64,000 bases of DNA from CAIMZW01 sp037135095. Lineage in GTDB: Bacteria > Actinomycetota > Actinomycetes > Nanopelagicales > Nanopelagicaceae. Of this stretch, positions 1 through 6,923 are shown piece after piece; position 1 is the stretch's first letter, and every line of letters begins with the position of its first letter. Position numbers and translations under genes: made by a program. The stretch spans positions 1-64,000 of the forward strand of contig JBAXKZ010000003.1 of assembly GCA_037135095.1 (NCBI GenBank), read 5' to 3'. The notes beneath the pieces were generated by a model. That model did not search any database. It was not told the DNA's origin and saw only the letters and a list, made by a program, of their open reading frames with translations.

Positions 1-1
1 A

Positions 2-600
2 GATCAAGGAGCAACAGGTTCAACGGGAGCAGCGGGTACAAAAGGCGAGACAGGTGCGACAGGTGCAGTTGGTACACCTGGCACGAAGGGTGATACAGGT
101 TTAGCAGGAACTGTTGGTTCAGCGGGTGCGGCCGGAGTTAAAGGCGATACCGGAGCGGTTGGCCCCAAGGTCCTCTTGGAGATTAAGGAGCAACAGGTTC
201 AACCGGAGCAGCTGGAGTTAAAGGCGACACTGGTACGACAGGTGCAGTTGGTACACCTGGCACGAAGGGTGATACAGGTTCAACCGGAGCAGCGGGTGCA
301 AAAGGCGACACTGGTACGACAGGTGCTGTTGGTACACCTGGCACGAAGGGTGATACTGGTTCAACAGGTTCAACAGGTGCACAAGGTGCTACAGGACCAG
401 CAGGAGTTAAAGGCGATACCGGAGCGGTCGGACCACAAGGTCCAACCGGAGCTACAGGAGCAGCCGCGAGTTCGATAACTCAAATCATTTGCGTGGAAAC
501 TGATGGTAGGGATCCATCATTCACGATGCATTGGGGTACATGTCTAAATGCAAAAATTGATATTAAAAAAGCCACCGAATATACGATTTTGATTCCTTAG
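2..600 (+). pseudogene. Collagen-like Gly-X-Y repeat protein, 3' part, disrupted
   Basis: The first about 160 bases read in frame 2 as Gly-X-Y triplets (TGATGAVGTPGTKGDTG-like). Around 161-166 one base appears to be missing: GGCCCCAAGG stands where the later intact copy has GGACCACAAGG. The Gly-X-Y frame then continues in frame 1. In that frame codon 184-186 is TAA where the parallel first copy (5-7) has CAA. After the stop the repeat frame runs intact to a non-collagen tail of about 45 residues ending ATEYTILIP and a TAG at 598-600. Bacterial collagen-like proteins are usually surface or spore proteins; no anchor is visible in this tail. The gene enters from outside the window. One frameshift plus one nonsense change suggest a decayed gene, though an assembly error in a repeat is possible. 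Confidence 0.7.
61..360 (+). repeat. Near-identical repeats encoding Gly-X-Y units
   Basis: A unit of about 40 bp containing GGTACACCTGGCACGAAGGG occurs at about 61-100, 240-280 and 321-360, with shorter related units between. The copies are almost identical at DNA level, including synonymous sites, which points to recent duplication by recombination or slippage. Such repeats are prone to copy-number change and to misassembly. Confidence 0.75.
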
Positions 601-610
601 AGGGCTAAAT

Positions 611-646
611 TCAATTCACGCAATTGAGGGGTTTTACTTTTTTTGC
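611..646 (+). terminator. Weak terminator-like hairpin after the collagen-like gene
   Basis: TCAATT and AATTGA (611-616 and 622-627) can form a 6-bp AU-rich stem around a CACGC loop, followed by GGGGTTTTAC and a run of seven T. The stem is weak and the U-tract is interrupted, so this is a tentative intrinsic terminator. Confidence 0.35.
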
Positions 647-649
647 ACG

Positions 650-672
650 TGCCCCTAGCGGGATTCGAATCC
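650..672 (-). other. tRNA 3'-end-like fragment, possible attachment-site remnant
   Basis: Read on the minus strand this stretch is TTCGAATCCCGCTAGGGGCA: a T-loop (TTCGAAT), a T-stem 3' strand (CCCGC), seven acceptor-stem bases (TAGGGGC) and an A discriminator. The matching 5' acceptor (GCCCCTA) and the anticodon arm are absent; upstream lies the 3' end of the XRE gene, whose stop codon is at 674-676. This is the configuration left when an integrase uses the 3' end of a tRNA gene as attachment site. A chance match to the T-arm motif remains possible. Confidence 0.4.
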
Positions 673-673
673 T

Positions 674-1273
674 CTAACCGTGCGCCTTTGGTTTTGATTT
701 TGCGCGTAAATGCATGCGTTGACCTTGCTTTCCGAACATACTTAAAATCTCTACTTGCGCGCCATTTGCCGACCCAAACCAGTGCGGGTTCATCGTGTCA
801 AACTCGGCCGCTTCACCTTGTTCCATGATGACGTCATGCTCACCAAGAATAAGTCGGAGCTTTCCAGAAAGAACAAATAACCATTCGTGACCGGCGTGAA
901 TTTTTCCATTATGAATTGGCACTTTATCTGAACCCGGAATCGTGATCTTGAATGCTTGGAGTTCGCCCTGATGTTTTGAAAGCGGCACAAGAATGCGTCC
1001 ATCCGATCGCGTCGATTTTTGTAGAACTCTCGGGTCGACAACTCGAGGTGGCGAAACAATCTCATCAAAAGGCACCGCTAAAGCGGCGGTGATAGGAAGA
1101 AGTAATTCAAGGCTTGGTTTCCGCAACCCAGATTCCAGTCGAGAGAGCGTGCTTTTAGAAATTCCAGTAACTGACGCGAGTTCAGCCAAACTCATGTTCT
1201 TCTTATCCCGCGCTCGCCGCAAGCGCGGGGCGATCTGTCCAAGTTCCGACTCAATTCTGGGAGTTGCGCTCAT
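674..1273 (-). CDS. XRE-family transcriptional regulator with C-terminal cupin domain
   Basis: A 199-residue protein with an N-terminal helix-turn-helix (about residues 10-65, with MSLAELASVTGISKSTLSRLE) and a C-terminal cupin fold (about 110-185, motif HAGHEWLFVLSGKLRL). This is the architecture of the HipB/PuuR-like XRE-cupin regulators, which usually sense a small metabolite through the cupin. I chose the ATG at 1273 because the HTH follows at normal distance; an in-frame ATG at 1300 is possible and neither has a clear Shine-Dalgarno. It is divergent from the FAD oxidoreductase at 1365, so that gene is a plausible target. The C-terminus ends inside a tRNA-like fragment. Confidence 0.8.
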   Translation of the reverse strand: MSATPRIESELGQIAPRLRRARDKKNMSLAELASVTGISKSTLSRLESGLRKPSLELLLPITAALAVPFDEIVSPPRVVDPRVLQKSTRSDGRILVPLSKHQGELQAFKITIPGSDKVPIHNGKIHAGHEWLFVLSGKLRLILGEHDVIMEQGEAAEFDTMNPHWFGSANGAQVEILSMFGKQGQRMHLRAKSKPKAHG

Positions 1274-1364
1274 CTGCTTATCCAAGCAGTGCGTTCCCAT
1301 TTCGGCAACAAATGTTGCTGTTAATTCCTGTCCGATGAGAATCTTCGCATCGGAGGTGGTAAAG

Positions 1365-2297
1365 ATGGCAAAGAATGCACATCGAGACGTAATCATCATT
1401 GGTGGGTCAGCAGCGGGTTTGAGCGCGGCCTTGGTTCTATCGAGAGCCCAATTAGATGTTCTCATCATTGACGGCGGTGCGCCGAGAAATGCCCCTGCTC
1501 ATCACATGCATGGATTTCTCTCTCGTGACGGGATAGCCCCTACAGAATTTCTCGCTGCCGGCGGGACTGAGGTTCTCAGATACGGCGCCCAGATTGAGAA
1601 ATCAAATGTCAGCAAAGTTGTTCGAATGCCGGATGAAACTTTCGAGGTGCATATGGAAAACGGGGGAATCCATACCAGTCGAGCTCTACTCGTTGCCACG
1701 GGGCTCACGGACGAAATCCCATCGATCCCAGGGGTGCGAGAACGTTGGGGATCCCTTGTGCACCATTGTCCGTACTGCCATGGATATGAAGTTCTTAATC
1801 AAAGGATCGCTGTTATTGCCGGCGATAAAACAGAAATGTCGATCAAGCAGGCGGGATTATTGCGTCGCTATAGCAACCAGGTTGATTTCCTTGTAAACGG
1901 CCAAAACCTTACGCCCTCTGAAATTGATGGTCTTGAAGGCGCAGGAGTCAGAATTATTAGCTCGACTTTCTCTCATATTCTTGGAGAAGTTGGCACCTTA
2001 AGCGGAGTGGCCTTTACTGATGGAACATCCATCGATTGTGAAGCTATTTTCGTGGCTCCTCCGATGAGGCCAAATGATCAACTTCTAAAGTCCCTTAACT
2101 GTCTTATAAATCCGAAAACGGATTACATCGAAGTGAATGAATTTGGACAAACCAGTGTTGCCGGTGTTTGGGCAGCAGGAAATGTTGTAAATCCTTTCGC
2201 GCAAGTGATCACTGCTGCCGGCGCAGGAAGTGCAAGCGCCATAGCAATAAGTGGATGGCTCCTTCAAAAAGATCTAACCCAAATCAACACCTACTGA
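1365..2297 (+). CDS. Thioredoxin-reductase-like NAD(P)/FAD oxidoreductase
   Basis: 310 residues. The N-terminus carries the FAD-binding dinucleotide motif (VIIIGGSAAGLSAA, residues about 9-22). A CPYC redox motif sits in HHCPYCHGYE at about 135, as in low-molecular-weight thioredoxin reductases. The C-terminus has the second FAD motif (GVWAAGNV). The usual NADP-binding GxGxxA is poorly conserved (IAVIAGDKTEMS). The family reduces thioredoxin-like partners or other disulfides; substrate here is unknown. The start is the ATG at 1365, preceded by GGAGG at 1352-1356; the longer in-frame reading upstream overlaps the divergent regulator and is not credible. Probably co-transcribed with the small membrane protein that starts 13 nt after its stop. 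Confidence 0.85.
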   Translation: MAKNAHRDVIIIGGSAAGLSAALVLSRAQLDVLIIDGGAPRNAPAHHMHGFLSRDGIAPTEFLAAGGTEVLRYGAQIEKSNVSKVVRMPDETFEVHMENGGIHTSRALLVATGLTDEIPSIPGVRERWGSLVHHCPYCHGYEVLNQRIAVIAGDKTEMSIKQAGLLRRYSNQVDFLVNGQNLTPSEIDGLEGAGVRIISSTFSHILGEVGTLSGVAFTDGTSIDCEAIFVAPPMRPNDQLLKSLNCLINPKTDYIEVNEFGQTSVAGVWAAGNVVNPFAQVITAAGAGSASAIAISGWLLQKDLTQINTY

Positions 2298-2310
2298 AAG
2301 GAAATACAAT

Positions 2311-2556
2311 ATGACTTCAAAGCCACTAGTTCCCACCGCTCCTCCATCGGTTCATGTGAGAGCAATGATCACGTGGACCGCTATTTTTCCGTTGGTTTCG
2401 ATCGGCTTCTACGCCATCAAACCTTTCGCCGGACATTGGTCGCCTGTTCTTCGCGCCTTTGTGTTATCCATCGTTGTCGTCCCGCTGGCCGTCTACATCG
2501 TTGTACCAAAATTGATGAAAACTTATGGGCTACTTCGCACTCGCAAAAATGGCTAA
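2311..2556 (+). CDS. Small hypothetical membrane protein, two TM segments
   Basis: 81 residues with two hydrophobic helices (about 20-38 and 47-66) and a basic C-terminal tail (KTYGLLRTRKNG). It has a good ribosome-binding site (AAAGGAAA) and begins 13 nt after the oxidoreductase stop, so the two form a transcription unit. I do not recognise a named family. Function unknown; the context suggests it accompanies the redox enzyme in a response controlled by the XRE-cupin regulator. Confidence 0.7.
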   Translation: MTSKPLVPTAPPSVHVRAMITWTAIFPLVSIGFYAIKPFAGHWSPVLRAFVLSIVVVPLAVYIVVPKLMKTYGLLRTRKNG

Positions 2557-2563
2557 CTAAGTT

Positions 2564-2615
2564 TAGGACAAGTTAAAGCCAATCCACTTATGGCGATTGG
2601 CTTTAACTTGTCCTA
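2564..2615. terminator. 21-bp perfect inverted repeat, bidirectional terminator candidate
   Basis: TAGGACAAGTTAAAGCC plus AATC (2564-2584) is perfectly repeated in inverse at 2595-2615 around a 10-nt loop. It lies between convergent genes (81-residue membrane protein and tetR) and is followed by CTTTT on the plus strand. The tetR stop codon (2603-2605) lies inside one arm. It is longer and more perfect than an ordinary terminator stem. Confidence 0.65.
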
Positions 2616-3364
2616 CTTTTACGTTTTCCGCGTACCGCTGATTCCAAGGAAGAGGAATTCGATCCTTCGGTTGGCTGAGATTTCCAACCAGATTTGTGCA
2701 TGCGCTCGAAACCGTCGAGAAGTAAATCGAGGGCGAATTCAAATTCAAATTGGTCATCGCAACCTCGAGTAGCTGTCGATTCATCACTGTGGTTTGCCGC
2801 CGTTGCCATTTCAATTATGTTTGGATATCTGACGGACCATTGCGCAAACATGGCTGCCAACAATTCTGGATCGCTAGGAGGTGTTGGCGTCGGAAAGACT
2901 TCTTGGATGAAGCCCCACATTCTGCTTCCCAAGGCATGCATTGCATGGTGGGTAAGGTCTAGCGAGAACCCGGCTTTGAGGAATATTCCAATGAGTGAAT
3001 CCATGTAATCCAGAACTACCGGAGAAGCACTGCCGCGAGACTCTATGACGTGAGGTGCCCAGGTGTGACGGAGTAGAGCTTGGCGGGCGGAAAGGATTCG
3101 GTGTCGAAGCGCGCCCTTCCAATCAGCCGTTGCCACCATGGGATCAATTTCGCGCACGATCGCATCAATCATTTCGTTCAAGAGTTCTTCTTTGTTTGCC
3201 ACGTGCTTGTAGAGAGCCATGGGGACAACTCCCAACTCTTGAGCCAGTGCGCGCATGCTAAGCGCATCCAAACCTGATTCATCGGCCAATTGGACAGCTG
3301 CTAGAGAGACGCGCTCTCGGTTAAGGGGGAGCCTCGGGGGCGAGCTCTTCTTCGAAGTTGACAT
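2603..3364 (-). CDS. TetR-family transcriptional regulator
   Basis: 253 residues. The N-terminal TetR helix-turn-helix is clear (ALSMRALAQELGVVPMALYKHVANKEELL, about residues 30-58), and the C-terminal part resembles the TetR_C ligand-binding domain. The C-terminal tail is basic. The start is ATG 3364; an upstream GTG at 3379 would begin inside the operator. A -10-like TACGAT lies 6 nt before the ATG, suggesting a leaderless mRNA, and the palindrome GTGTACNNNGTACAC covers that -10, so autorepression is likely. It is divergent from the DUF4386 membrane-protein gene, the probable co-regulated target. Confidence 0.88.
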   Translation of the reverse strand: MSTSKKSSPPRLPLNRERVSLAAVQLADESGLDALSMRALAQELGVVPMALYKHVANKEELLNEMIDAIVREIDPMVATADWKGALRHRILSARQALLRHTWAPHVIESRGSASPVVLDYMDSLIGIFLKAGFSLDLTHHAMHALGSRMWGFIQEVFPTPTPPSDPELLAAMFAQWSVRYPNIIEMATAANHSDESTATRGCDDQFEFEFALDLLLDGFERMHKSGWKSQPTEGSNSSSLESAVRGKRKSRTS

Positions 3365-3414
3365 GTGTACATCGTACACCTACAGTTCGGTTTCTCAAGG
3401 TGTACATCGTACGC
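3365..3414. promoter_or_regulatory. Paired TetR operators
   Basis: Two copies of a 15-bp palindrome occur: GTGTACATCGTACAC (3365-3379, perfect 6-3-6) and GTGTACATCGTACGC (3400-3414, one arm base changed). Their centres are 35 bp apart. The first abuts the tetR ATG and contains its -10-like TACGAT (3376-3371, minus strand); the second lies between it and the DUF4386 ribosome-binding site. Both genes are therefore likely repressed by the same TetR protein. Confidence 0.75.
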
Positions 3415-3437
3415 CAAACTACTTTGGAGAGGTTCTC

Positions 3438-4136
3438 ATGAATACAACTAGGAATACCGCCCGCTTGGCAGCCATCTTTTATTTCATTACTTGGGTTACA
3501 TCAATTGTTGGACTTGCGATGTACGGACCAATTCTGAACCATGCTGTTTATTCATTTGGATCAATTTCAAAGAGCCACATCATCTCCGGAGCTTTTCTAG
3601 AAATCCTGGCTGCTCTAGCTAATATCGGCACCGGATTAGCGCTCTATCCAATCGTGAAGCGTCAGAGCGAAAGCTTTGCTCTGGGTTATGTAGTCCTTCG
3701 CACCTTGGAGGCCGGAATCATGATGGTGGGAACGCTGCCTCTTTTGGCGCTCCTTACTTTGCACCGCGATTTGCCCGGAGCTGTTAGCACCTCTGGGATT
3801 CAAAGCGTTCTGGTTTCGATGCATAACTATTCCTTTATCTTGGGACCGGGCTTGGCCTGTGCGTTCAACACGATGACGCTGGCCTTCGTTCTTCGTCGCT
3901 CAGGATTAGTAGCTCGATTTATTCCATTGCTTGGACTTTTCGGGGGAGCGCTGCTCTTCGTATCTGCGACTCTGCAACTCTTCGGAGTTATTGATCAAGT
4001 ATCAAAGGCAACAGTTTTCACCACAATCCCAGTGTTTGCTTGGGAAATAAGCCTTGCGAGTTTCATGTTTTTCAAAGGTTTTAAACCAATGGCTCTTTCG
4101 CGATTGAATGAATCTTCTGCGGCTGAAATTATTTAA
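3438..4136 (+). CDS. DUF4386-family membrane protein
   Basis: 232 residues, about six hydrophobic segments, beginning with the motif TARLAAIFYFITWV typical of DUF4386 proteins. The function of the family is unknown. The start is ATG 3438, with GGAGAGG at 3426-3432. The gene is controlled from a region with two TetR operators and is followed by a strong terminator, so it is a single-gene unit. A role in a drug- or solvent-like stress response is only a guess based on TetR control. Confidence 0.8.
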   Translation: MNTTRNTARLAAIFYFITWVTSIVGLAMYGPILNHAVYSFGSISKSHIISGAFLEILAALANIGTGLALYPIVKRQSESFALGYVVLRTLEAGIMMVGTLPLLALLTLHRDLPGAVSTSGIQSVLVSMHNYSFILGPGLACAFNTMTLAFVLRRSGLVARFIPLLGLFGGALLFVSATLQLFGVIDQVSKATVFTTIPVFAWEISLASFMFFKGFKPMALSRLNESSAAEII

Positions 4137-4173
4137 GTAGAAATGGTCACTTTGTAAGATCTAGGTAAATGGC

Positions 4174-4214
4174 TGACCCCTCATCGGTTTCGATGGGGGG
4201 TCTTTCTTTTTTTT
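4174..4214 (+). terminator. Intrinsic terminator after DUF4386 gene
   Basis: A strong stem pairs GACCCCTCATCG (4174-4185) with CGATGGGGGGTC (4191-4202) around a short GTTT-type loop, followed directly by TTTCTTTTTTTT. Confidence 0.88.
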
Positions 4215-4228
4215 GCATTTCAACTCGA

Positions 4229-5542
4229 TTAACTTCTCCGAAGCATTTTGCGGATTTGCTCTAACGCGGTTTTTATCCGCGCTTCATACCCGTGAGTTGT
4301 TGGGTGGTAATACTCGGTTCCAACGAGAGCATCGGGTAAGTACTGCTGCTGGGCAACGGCGTTTGGTAGGTCATGTGGGTAGATGTACGAATCAGATTCT
4401 CTGGCAGCGGCGACCTTGCTATCGCGCAGTGCACCGGAATTGGCGTCACGTAAATGCGCCGGAATGGGTCCGGATTTGGAAGCGCGAATATCAGCAATGG
4501 CCGCATCAATTGCAAGATACGCGGCGTTGGATTTCGGAGCACATGCCAGATAAGTAACGGCTTCGGCCAGAATGATTCGAGCCTCTGGCATTCCGATCAT
4601 TGTAACTGCTTGGGCTGCAGCAACCGTCAATCCCAATGCACCTGGGTCGGCCAGGCCAATATCTTCGCTGGCGCTGATCATCACGCGCCTGGCAATGAAA
4701 CGTGGGTCCTCGCCTGATTCCAACATTCGAGCCAAGTAGTGCAATGCAGCATCAACATCCGAGCCTCGGATGCTCTTGATCAAAGCACTGGCAACGTCAT
4801 AATGATTGTCGCCGCCGCGATCGTAGTTTTCAATTACTCGATCCACCGCCCGGCTCAAAACTTCAGTAGTGATTTCACCGCTGGCAGCACCGGCCGCAGC
4901 TTCTAAGTATGTGAGCGCTCTTCGGGCATCGCCAGCGGCCAGGCGAACCAGCGAATCCAGCGCTTGAGGCGCAATGGTGACTTCGTTATTTAACCCGCGG
5001 ACATCTGTGATCGCTCGATTGATCAGGGCTTGGATGTCGGTATCGGGAATGGCGCGAAGGGTGAGAACGATGGAGCGCGATAACAATGGCGAGATGATCG
5101 AGAAGGATGGATTTTCGGTAGTGGCAGCAACCAAGGTCACCCACCGATTTTCAACTCCCGGCAGCAAGGCATCTTGTTGGGCTTTCGAGAAGCGGTGTAC
5201 TTCATCGATGAAAAGAACGGTCTCTCGATTTTCCAGTTGCAATCGTTCTTGGGCTTGGGTCAGGACTTCGCGAACTTGAGCGACGCCGGAACTTACAGCC
5301 GAGAGTTCAACAAATGCCCGCGAACCCGAATGAGCAATCATTTTGGCCAGCGTGGTCTTGCCGCTTCCGGGTGGGCCATAAAGGAGGACGCTGGTGATGT
5401 GCTTCTCGTCGCCTTGGATTAATCGAATGAGAGGCGAACCGGGTTGGAGCAGATGCGGTTGTCCAAGAAGTTCTTCGATGGTGGCAGGGCGCAGTCGGAC
5501 AGCTAATGGTGCTGTCGGATCAGCGGCGCGGAGTTCATCCAT
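4229..5542 (-). CDS. rarA: Replication-associated recombination protein A (RarA/MgsA AAA+ ATPase)
   Basis: 437 residues, the normal length for RarA. The AAA+ core has Walker A GPPGSGKTT (about residue 50), Walker B FIDEVHRF and sensor 1 TTENPSF. The C-terminal MgsA domain is recognisable (YLARMLESGEDPRFIARR and the ending HGYEARI). RarA is a clamp-loader relative that acts at stalled replication forks. The start ATG 5542 is preceded by AGGGAT; longer readings upstream run into the divergent mscL promoter region. Confidence 0.93.
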   Translation of the reverse strand: MDELRAADPTAPLAVRLRPATIEELLGQPHLLQPGSPLIRLIQGDEKHITSVLLYGPPGSGKTTLAKMIAHSGSRAFVELSAVSSGVAQVREVLTQAQERLQLENRETVLFIDEVHRFSKAQQDALLPGVENRWVTLVAATTENPSFSIISPLLSRSIVLTLRAIPDTDIQALINRAITDVRGLNNEVTIAPQALDSLVRLAAGDARRALTYLEAAAGAASGEITTEVLSRAVDRVIENYDRGGDNHYDVASALIKSIRGSDVDAALHYLARMLESGEDPRFIARRVMISASEDIGLADPGALGLTVAAAQAVTMIGMPEARIILAEAVTYLACAPKSNAAYLAIDAAIADIRASKSGPIPAHLRDANSGALRDSKVAAARESDSYIYPHDLPNAVAQQQYLPDALVGTEYYHPTTHGYEARIKTALEQIRKMLRRS

Positions 5543-5672
5543 ATTTATCCCTAGTTCGTGAAATGGAACTCTACCGCCTGACCTCACCGTTCCCGAGTCC
5601 ACCCGATCAACTCGCTTTTCGGGAAAGTGCCTGTAAATTAGCCGAATATCGAGGTACGAGGGGGAGAAGTAG

Positions 5673-6062
5673 ATGATTAAAGGATTTCGAGATTTCATAA
5701 TGCGAGGCAATGTCGTTGACCTAGCTATCGCGGTTGTAATCGGCGCCGCTTTTAGCGGGATAGTCACGCAGTTAACAAAGTCCTTCATTGAACCGCTCAT
5801 TAAATTGGTGGGTGGCGGGGGAGTTCATGGTGGCGCCTTTATCGTAAATGGCGTCTCTTTCGACTGGAGCGCCTTTATTAACTCAATCCTTAACTTCTTG
5901 ATTGTTGGGGCAGTTCTTTACTTCTTTATCGTGACGCCGATGAATCGGATCGCATCTCGATTGAAGAGTGAGGAGAAGGCGATTGCTCCAGCTGCAACGC
6001 CGGAAGATATTCAGTTGCTGACTGAGATTCGCGACTTGCTAAAAAAGAACGCGTCCAGTTAA
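5673..6062 (+). CDS. mscL: Large-conductance mechanosensitive channel MscL
   Basis: 129 residues. It has the N-terminal amphipathic helix and TM1 (MIKGFRDFIMRGNVVDLAIAVVIGAAF), a periplasmic loop, TM2 (about 68-90) and a C-terminal helical bundle (TPEDIQLLTEIRDLL). This pentameric channel opens under membrane tension and releases solutes on hypo-osmotic shock, as in freshwater. It has a good ribosome-binding site (GAGGGGGAG) and is divergent from rarA. Confidence 0.96.
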   Translation: MIKGFRDFIMRGNVVDLAIAVVIGAAFSGIVTQLTKSFIEPLIKLVGGGGVHGGAFIVNGVSFDWSAFINSILNFLIVGAVLYFFIVTPMNRIASRLKSEEKAIAPAATPEDIQLLTEIRDLLKKNASS

Positions 6063-6069
6063 AGATCGC

Positions 6070-6237
6070 CTATGAGTTCTTTATGAAGCGCCAATAGAAA
6101 GCTAAATAAACAAGCGCGATTCCGATATTGGCGGCTAGTCGTGGGCCGGTGTGGTGTCTGAAGAAGAGTACGTCTGCGCCAATGATCGTCATCACCATGG
6201 CAGCTATGAAGATGGTGTTAACTGAAGTCTTTCCCAT
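6070..6237 (-). CDS. Small two-TM membrane protein, downstream partner of the two-component system
   Basis: A 55-residue open frame beginning MGKTSVNTIF and ending WRFIKNS. It has two hydrophobic helices (about 8-26 and 36-50) separated by a basic loop (FRHHTGPR). Its ATG lies 2 nt after the response-regulator stop (TGACCATG), which implies translational coupling. No family is recognised. The position suggests it belongs to the sensory operon, perhaps as a small membrane modulator. Start, stop and hydrophobic pattern are seen; expression is inferred. Confidence 0.6.
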   Translation of the reverse strand: MGKTSVNTIFIAAMVMTIIGADVLFFRHHTGPRLAANIGIALVYLAFYWRFIKNS

Positions 6238-6239
6238 GG

Positions 6240-6923
6240 TCATACTATAGTTAAGCGAAAGAGGTGGATGGGTCGACCAGTCGCGCCATATTGAAGGGTC
6301 AGTTCTAATTGGCCGTTCTCAACCATTTGTGAAAGATAACGTTGTGCGGTCGCTCTGCTTAAACCCAGTTCATCGGATACTTGGTTGGCGGAAACTGCTT
6401 CCTTTAAATTGCCGATGTACTTCAAAATTGTGGCGGTGGTTGGATTGCGTTCGACTTCTGCCGTTTTACTTTGTAGTCGTGGCCCACGCATTAGCGCGGA
6501 TAAGCGATCGACTTCCTCTTGCGAGATTTCCGAACCGGTATCTAATCGTTCGCGAGCTGCCTTGTACGCAATGAGCCGGTCGGCTAATTGCCGCTGATTA
6601 AAAGGTTTCATGATGTATTGAGTTGCGCCCAATTGAAGTGCTTCACGAATGCTGGCCACATCGCGAGCAGCGGAAATGATGAAGACATCGGTCTTGGAAC
6701 CTCGTGGGAGTTGTTGTAATCGACTAAAGAGGCTGAGGCCGTGCTCATCTGGCAAGTAGAGATCAAGCAGAACGAGGTCGGGCTTCTTTTCGAGGACTAA
6801 GTCATAAGCCTGTGCGCCAGTGTGTGCGGTGCCAACCACTTTAAAGCCCGGGATGTTTGAGACATAGGCGGTGTGAATTTCAGCGACGCGAAAGTCGTCT
6901 TCGACGATGAGGGTGTTGATCAA
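6240..6923 (-). CDS. Response regulator, CitB/DcuR family
   Basis: 227 residues. The receiver domain (1-120) has the acidic pair D9/D10, phospho-acceptor D54 in LVLLDLYLPDEHG and conserved K106 in YIMKPF. The C-terminal domain is a helix-turn-helix of the CitB type (about 165-215, SANQVSDELGLSRATAQRYLSQM). It starts with TTG at 6923, overlapping the kinase stop by 4 bp (TTGA). With the CitA-like kinase it probably senses an extracellular small molecule such as a carboxylate and controls uptake genes; the divergent ABC importer is the obvious candidate target. Confidence 0.9.
   Translation of the reverse strand: MINTLIVEDDFRVAEIHTAYVSNIPGFKVVGTAHTGAQAYDLVLEKKPDLVLLDLYLPDEHGLSLFSRLQQLPRGSKTDVFIISAARDVASIREALQLGATQYIMKPFNQRQLADRLIAYKAARERLDTGSEISQEEVDRLSALMRGPRLQSKTAEVERNPTTATILKYIGNLKEAVSANQVSDELGLSRATAQRYLSQMVENGQLELTLQYGATGRPIHLFRLTIV

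Noticed and set aside
176..478. 100-residue open frame of Gln/Val/Leu-rich repeats
   Set aside because: It is the out-of-frame reading of the collagen-like repeat region created by the apparent 1-bp loss; the Gly-X-Y frame is the meaningful one.
650..730. Complete tRNA gene on the minus strand
   Set aside because: Only the T-loop, T-stem half and 3' acceptor are recognisable; no anticodon arm, D-arm or 5' acceptor strand is present.
993..1364. N-terminal extension of the FAD oxidoreductase
   Set aside because: The extension overlaps the divergent XRE gene and precedes a strong GGAGG site and ATG at 1365 that give the standard FAD-binding start.
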